NCBI GenBank assembly: GCA_900551995.1
Contig: URXW01000018.1
Location: forward strand, 1-32,513
DNA from: an uncultured Eubacteriales bacterium
GTDB lineage: Bacteria; Bacillota; Clostridia; Oscillospirales; Oscillospiraceae
Length of the DNA stretch: 32,513 bases
Direction of reading: 5' to 3'
The notes under the pieces were generated by a model. That model was not told the origin of the DNA. It searched no databases and saw nothing but the letters and a program-made list of their open reading frames with translations. This document shows positions 30,498 through 32,513 of this stretch, piece after piece. The stretch's first letter is position 1. Each line of letters opens with the position of its first letter. A program made the translations under genes and the position numbers.

Positions 30498-32513
30498 ATG
30501 AGCAAAAAGTATTGTTACCTGTTCACCGAGGGCAACGCGAAGATGCGTGAGCTGCTGGGCGGCAAGGGTGCCAACCTGGCGGAGATGACCAACATCGGTC
30601 TGCCCGTCCCGCAGGGCTTCACCATCACCACCGAGGCGTGTACCCAGTATTACGAGGATGGCCGCCAGATCAACGAGGAGATCATGGCGGAGATCATGGA
30701 GTATATCGAGAAGATGGAGAAGATCACTGGCAAGAAGTTCGGCGATCTGGAGAATCCTCTGCTGGTGTCCGTGCGCTCCGGTGCCCGTGCCTCCATGCCC
30801 GGCATGATGGATACCATCCTGAATCTGGGTCTGAACGAGGACGTGGTGGACGTGATCGCCAAGATGTCCAACAACCCCCGCTGGGCTTGGGACTGCTACC
30901 GCCGCTTCATCCAGATGTACTCCGACGTGGTCATGGAGGTGGGCAAGAAGTATTTCGAGCAGCTCATCGACGCCATGAAGGAGAAGAAGGGCGTGACCCA
31001 GGACGTGGAGCTGAACTCCGAGGATCTGAAGGAGCTGGCGATGCAGTTCAAGGCGGAGTACAAGTCCAAGATCGGCGAGGACTTCCCCTCCGACCCCAAG
31101 GAGCAGCTGATCGGTGCCATCAAGGCGGTGTTCCGCTCTTGGGATAACCCCCGCGCCAACGTCTACCGCCGCGACAACGACATCCCCTACTCCTGGGGCA
31201 CCGCCGTCAACGTCCAGTCCATGGCGTTCGGCAACATGGGCGACGACTGCGGCACCGGCGTTGCCTTTACCCGCGACCCTGCCACCGGCGCAAAGCAGCT
31301 CATGGGCGAGTTCCTGACCAACGCCCAGGGCGAGGACGTGGTGGCCGGCGTCCGTACCCCCATGCCCATCGCCGAGATGGCGGAGAAGTTCCCCGAGGCG
31401 TATGACGAGTTCGTTAAGGTCTGCGGTATTCTGGAGGATCACTACCGGGATATGCAGGATATGGAGTTCACCGTGGAGCACGGCAAGCTGTATATGCTCC
31501 AGTGCCGCAACGGCAAGCGTACCGCCCCCGCCGCGCTGAAGATCGCCTGCGATCTGGTGGACGAGGGCATGATCTCCGAGCAGCAGGCGGTCGCCATGAT
31601 CGACCCCCGCAATCTGGACACCCTGCTGCACCCCCAGTTCGACCCCAAGGCTCTGAAGTCCACCGAGCCTGTGGGCAAGGCTCTGCCCGCCTCCCCCGGT
31701 GCCGCCTGCGGTAAGGTGGTGTTCACCGCCGAGGACGCCAAGGCATGGGCGGAGCGCGGCGAGAAGGTCATTCTCGTCCGTCTGGAGACGTCTCCCGAGG
31801 ACATCGAGGGCATGAAGGCGGCACAGGGCATCCTGACCGTCCGCGGCGGTATGACCTCTCACGCCGCCGTGGTGGCGCGCGGCATGGGCAAGTGCTGCGT
31901 CTCCGGCTGCGGTGCCATCAACATGGACGAGGCGAACAAGCAGTTCACCCTGTCCGGCAAGACCTATCACGAGGGCGACTGGATGAGCCTGGACGGCTCC
32001 ACCGGCAGCATCTACGACGGTGCTCTGCCCACCGTGGACGCCAACGTAGGCGGCGACTTCGGCCGCATCATGGCGTGGGCGGATAAGTTCCGCCGTCTGA
32101 AGGTCCGCACCAATGCCGACACCCCTGCGGACGCCGCCCGCGCCCGCGAGCTGGGCGCGCAGGGCATCGGTCTGTGCCGCACCGAGCATATGTTCTTCGA
32201 GGGTGACCGTATCGCCGCCATCCGTGAAATGATCTGCTCCGACACCAAGGAGCAGCGCGAGAAGGCTCTGGCAAAGCTGCTGCCCATGCAGCAGGGCGAC
32301 TTCGAGGGCATCTACGAGGCCATGGAGGGCTGCCCCGTTACCATCCGCTTCCTGGATCCCCCCCTGCACGAGTTCGTCCCCACTGAGGAGCATGACATCG
32401 CGCTGCTGGCAAAGGATATGAACAAGTCCGTCGCCGACATCAAGGCGATCATCGCCTCCCTGCACGAGTTCAACCCCATGATGGGTCACCGCGGCTGCCG
32501 TCTGGCGGTCACC
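30498..32513 (+). CDS. ppdK: Pyruvate, phosphate dikinase (partial, C-terminus outside window)
   Basis: Interconverts pyruvate + ATP + phosphate with phosphoenolpyruvate + AMP + PPi. In anaerobes it links glycolysis, gluconeogenesis and PPi use. The 672 visible codons run open to the window edge, which fits a full enzyme of about 870-880 aa. The N-terminal nucleotide-binding domain starts YLFTEGNAKMRELLGGKGAN, with SVRSGARASMPGMMDT. The central phosphohistidine domain has the catalytic His455 in GGMTSHAAVVARGMG, the same number as in the Clostridium symbiosum enzyme. The start of the PEP-binding TIM barrel (LKVRTNADTP, GIGLCRTEHMFF) follows. The ATG at 30498 follows ACGGAGG. NifJ in the same window also acts on pyruvate. 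Confidence 0.96.
   Translation, partial: MSKKYCYLFTEGNAKMRELLGGKGANLAEMTNIGLPVPQGFTITTEACTQYYEDGRQINEEIMAEIMEYIEKMEKITGKKFGDLENPLLVSVRSGARASMPGMMDTILNLGLNEDVVDVIAKMSNNPRWAWDCYRRFIQMYSDVVMEVGKKYFEQLIDAMKEKKGVTQDVELNSEDLKELAMQFKAEYKSKIGEDFPSDPKEQLIGAIKAVFRSWDNPRANVYRRDNDIPYSWGTAVNVQSMAFGNMGDDCGTGVAFTRDPATGAKQLMGEFLTNAQGEDVVAGVRTPMPIAEMAEKFPEAYDEFVKVCGILEDHYRDMQDMEFTVEHGKLYMLQCRNGKRTAPAALKIACDLVDEGMISEQQAVAMIDPRNLDTLLHPQFDPKALKSTEPVGKALPASPGAACGKVVFTAEDAKAWAERGEKVILVRLETSPEDIEGMKAAQGILTVRGGMTSHAAVVARGMGKCCVSGCGAINMDEANKQFTLSGKTYHEGDWMSLDGSTGSIYDGALPTVDANVGGDFGRIMAWADKFRRLKVRTNADTPADAARARELGAQGIGLCRTEHMFFEGDRIAAIREMICSDTKEQREKALAKLLPMQQGDFEGIYEAMEGCPVTIRFLDPPLHEFVPTEEHDIALLAKDMNKSVADIKAIIASLHEFNPMMGHRGCRLAVT

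Noticed and set aside
30471..32489. A 672-codon minus-strand frame opposite ppdK
   Set aside because: ppdK is unmistakable on the plus strand (catalytic His455). The antisense frame has no motif and crosses the ppdK SD.
1..32513. CRISPR arrays, prophage, IS elements, tRNA or rRNA genes, toxin-antitoxin or defence modules
   Set aside because: No regular spacer-repeat pattern, terminal inverted repeats, transposase or integrase motifs, or RNA gene sequences were seen on either strand.

Overview
The window is 32.5 kb of GC-rich, densely coded chromosome from an endospore-forming anaerobe of the Clostridia (Bacillota). The best guess is an Oscillospiraceae-type gut bacterium of the Oscillibacter/Flavonifractor sort. 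The basis is the spore protease Gpr, pyruvate:ferredoxin oxidoreductase, PPi-dependent pyruvate phosphate dikinase, RicT, DivIVA and SepF, clostridial-type SD sequences, and conserved Firmicutes gene order (rpsT/gpr, mutS-mutL-miaA-hfq, yggS-sepF-divIVA, holB-ricT). I see no phage, transposon, CRISPR array, tRNA or rRNA.

Layout. (1) 1-2100: rpsT (minus, cut by the window edge) diverges from gpr (plus), followed by nadE with its own promoter and a bidirectional terminator. (2) 2106-2579: an unrecognised 157-aa gene (minus). (3) 2940-6480: a plus-strand group of a SPASM-type radical SAM protein, mutY, tdk and a PflX-type radical SAM protein, closed by a terminator shared with the convergent nifJ. 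(4) 6581-10201: nifJ (minus) with a good sigma-A promoter. (5) 10527-23960: a 13-gene co-directional block, yifB/comM, lysE-type exporter, thiI, pncC, a small membrane protein, mutS, mutL, miaA, hfq, an HlyD-like membrane protein, yggS, sepF and divIVA, ending at a strong terminator. (6) 24018-24896: a HAD phosphatase (plus). (7) 24955-26991 (minus): a 61-aa secreted or membrane mini-protein and an M23/LysM/G5 peptidoglycan hydrolase, each with its own promoter. (8) 27188-30219 (minus): holB, ricT and a Cof-type phosphatase, overlapping or nearly so. (9) 30498 to the end (plus): ppdK, cut by the window edge.

How the genes fit together. MutY, MutS and MutL cover oxidised-guanine and mismatch repair. 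MiaA, ThiI and Hfq act on tRNA and RNA, and RicT is expected to steer RNase Y. PncC and NadE bracket NAD salvage. NifJ and PpdK sit on either side of pyruvate. YggS, SepF, DivIVA, the HlyD-like protein and the M23 hydrolase belong to envelope growth and division.

Most of the window is ordinary housekeeping DNA and I do not see a new defence or biosynthetic system. The signals most worth a second look are: a near-consensus promoter inside a roughly 80-100 bp AT-rich island within the yggS coding sequence; a mini-protein that is a signal peptide joined directly to a sortase-like sorting signal; a long basic, low-complexity tail on RicT; a perfect hairpin around the hfq ribosome-binding site; and a candidate sporulation-sigma promoter before gpr.
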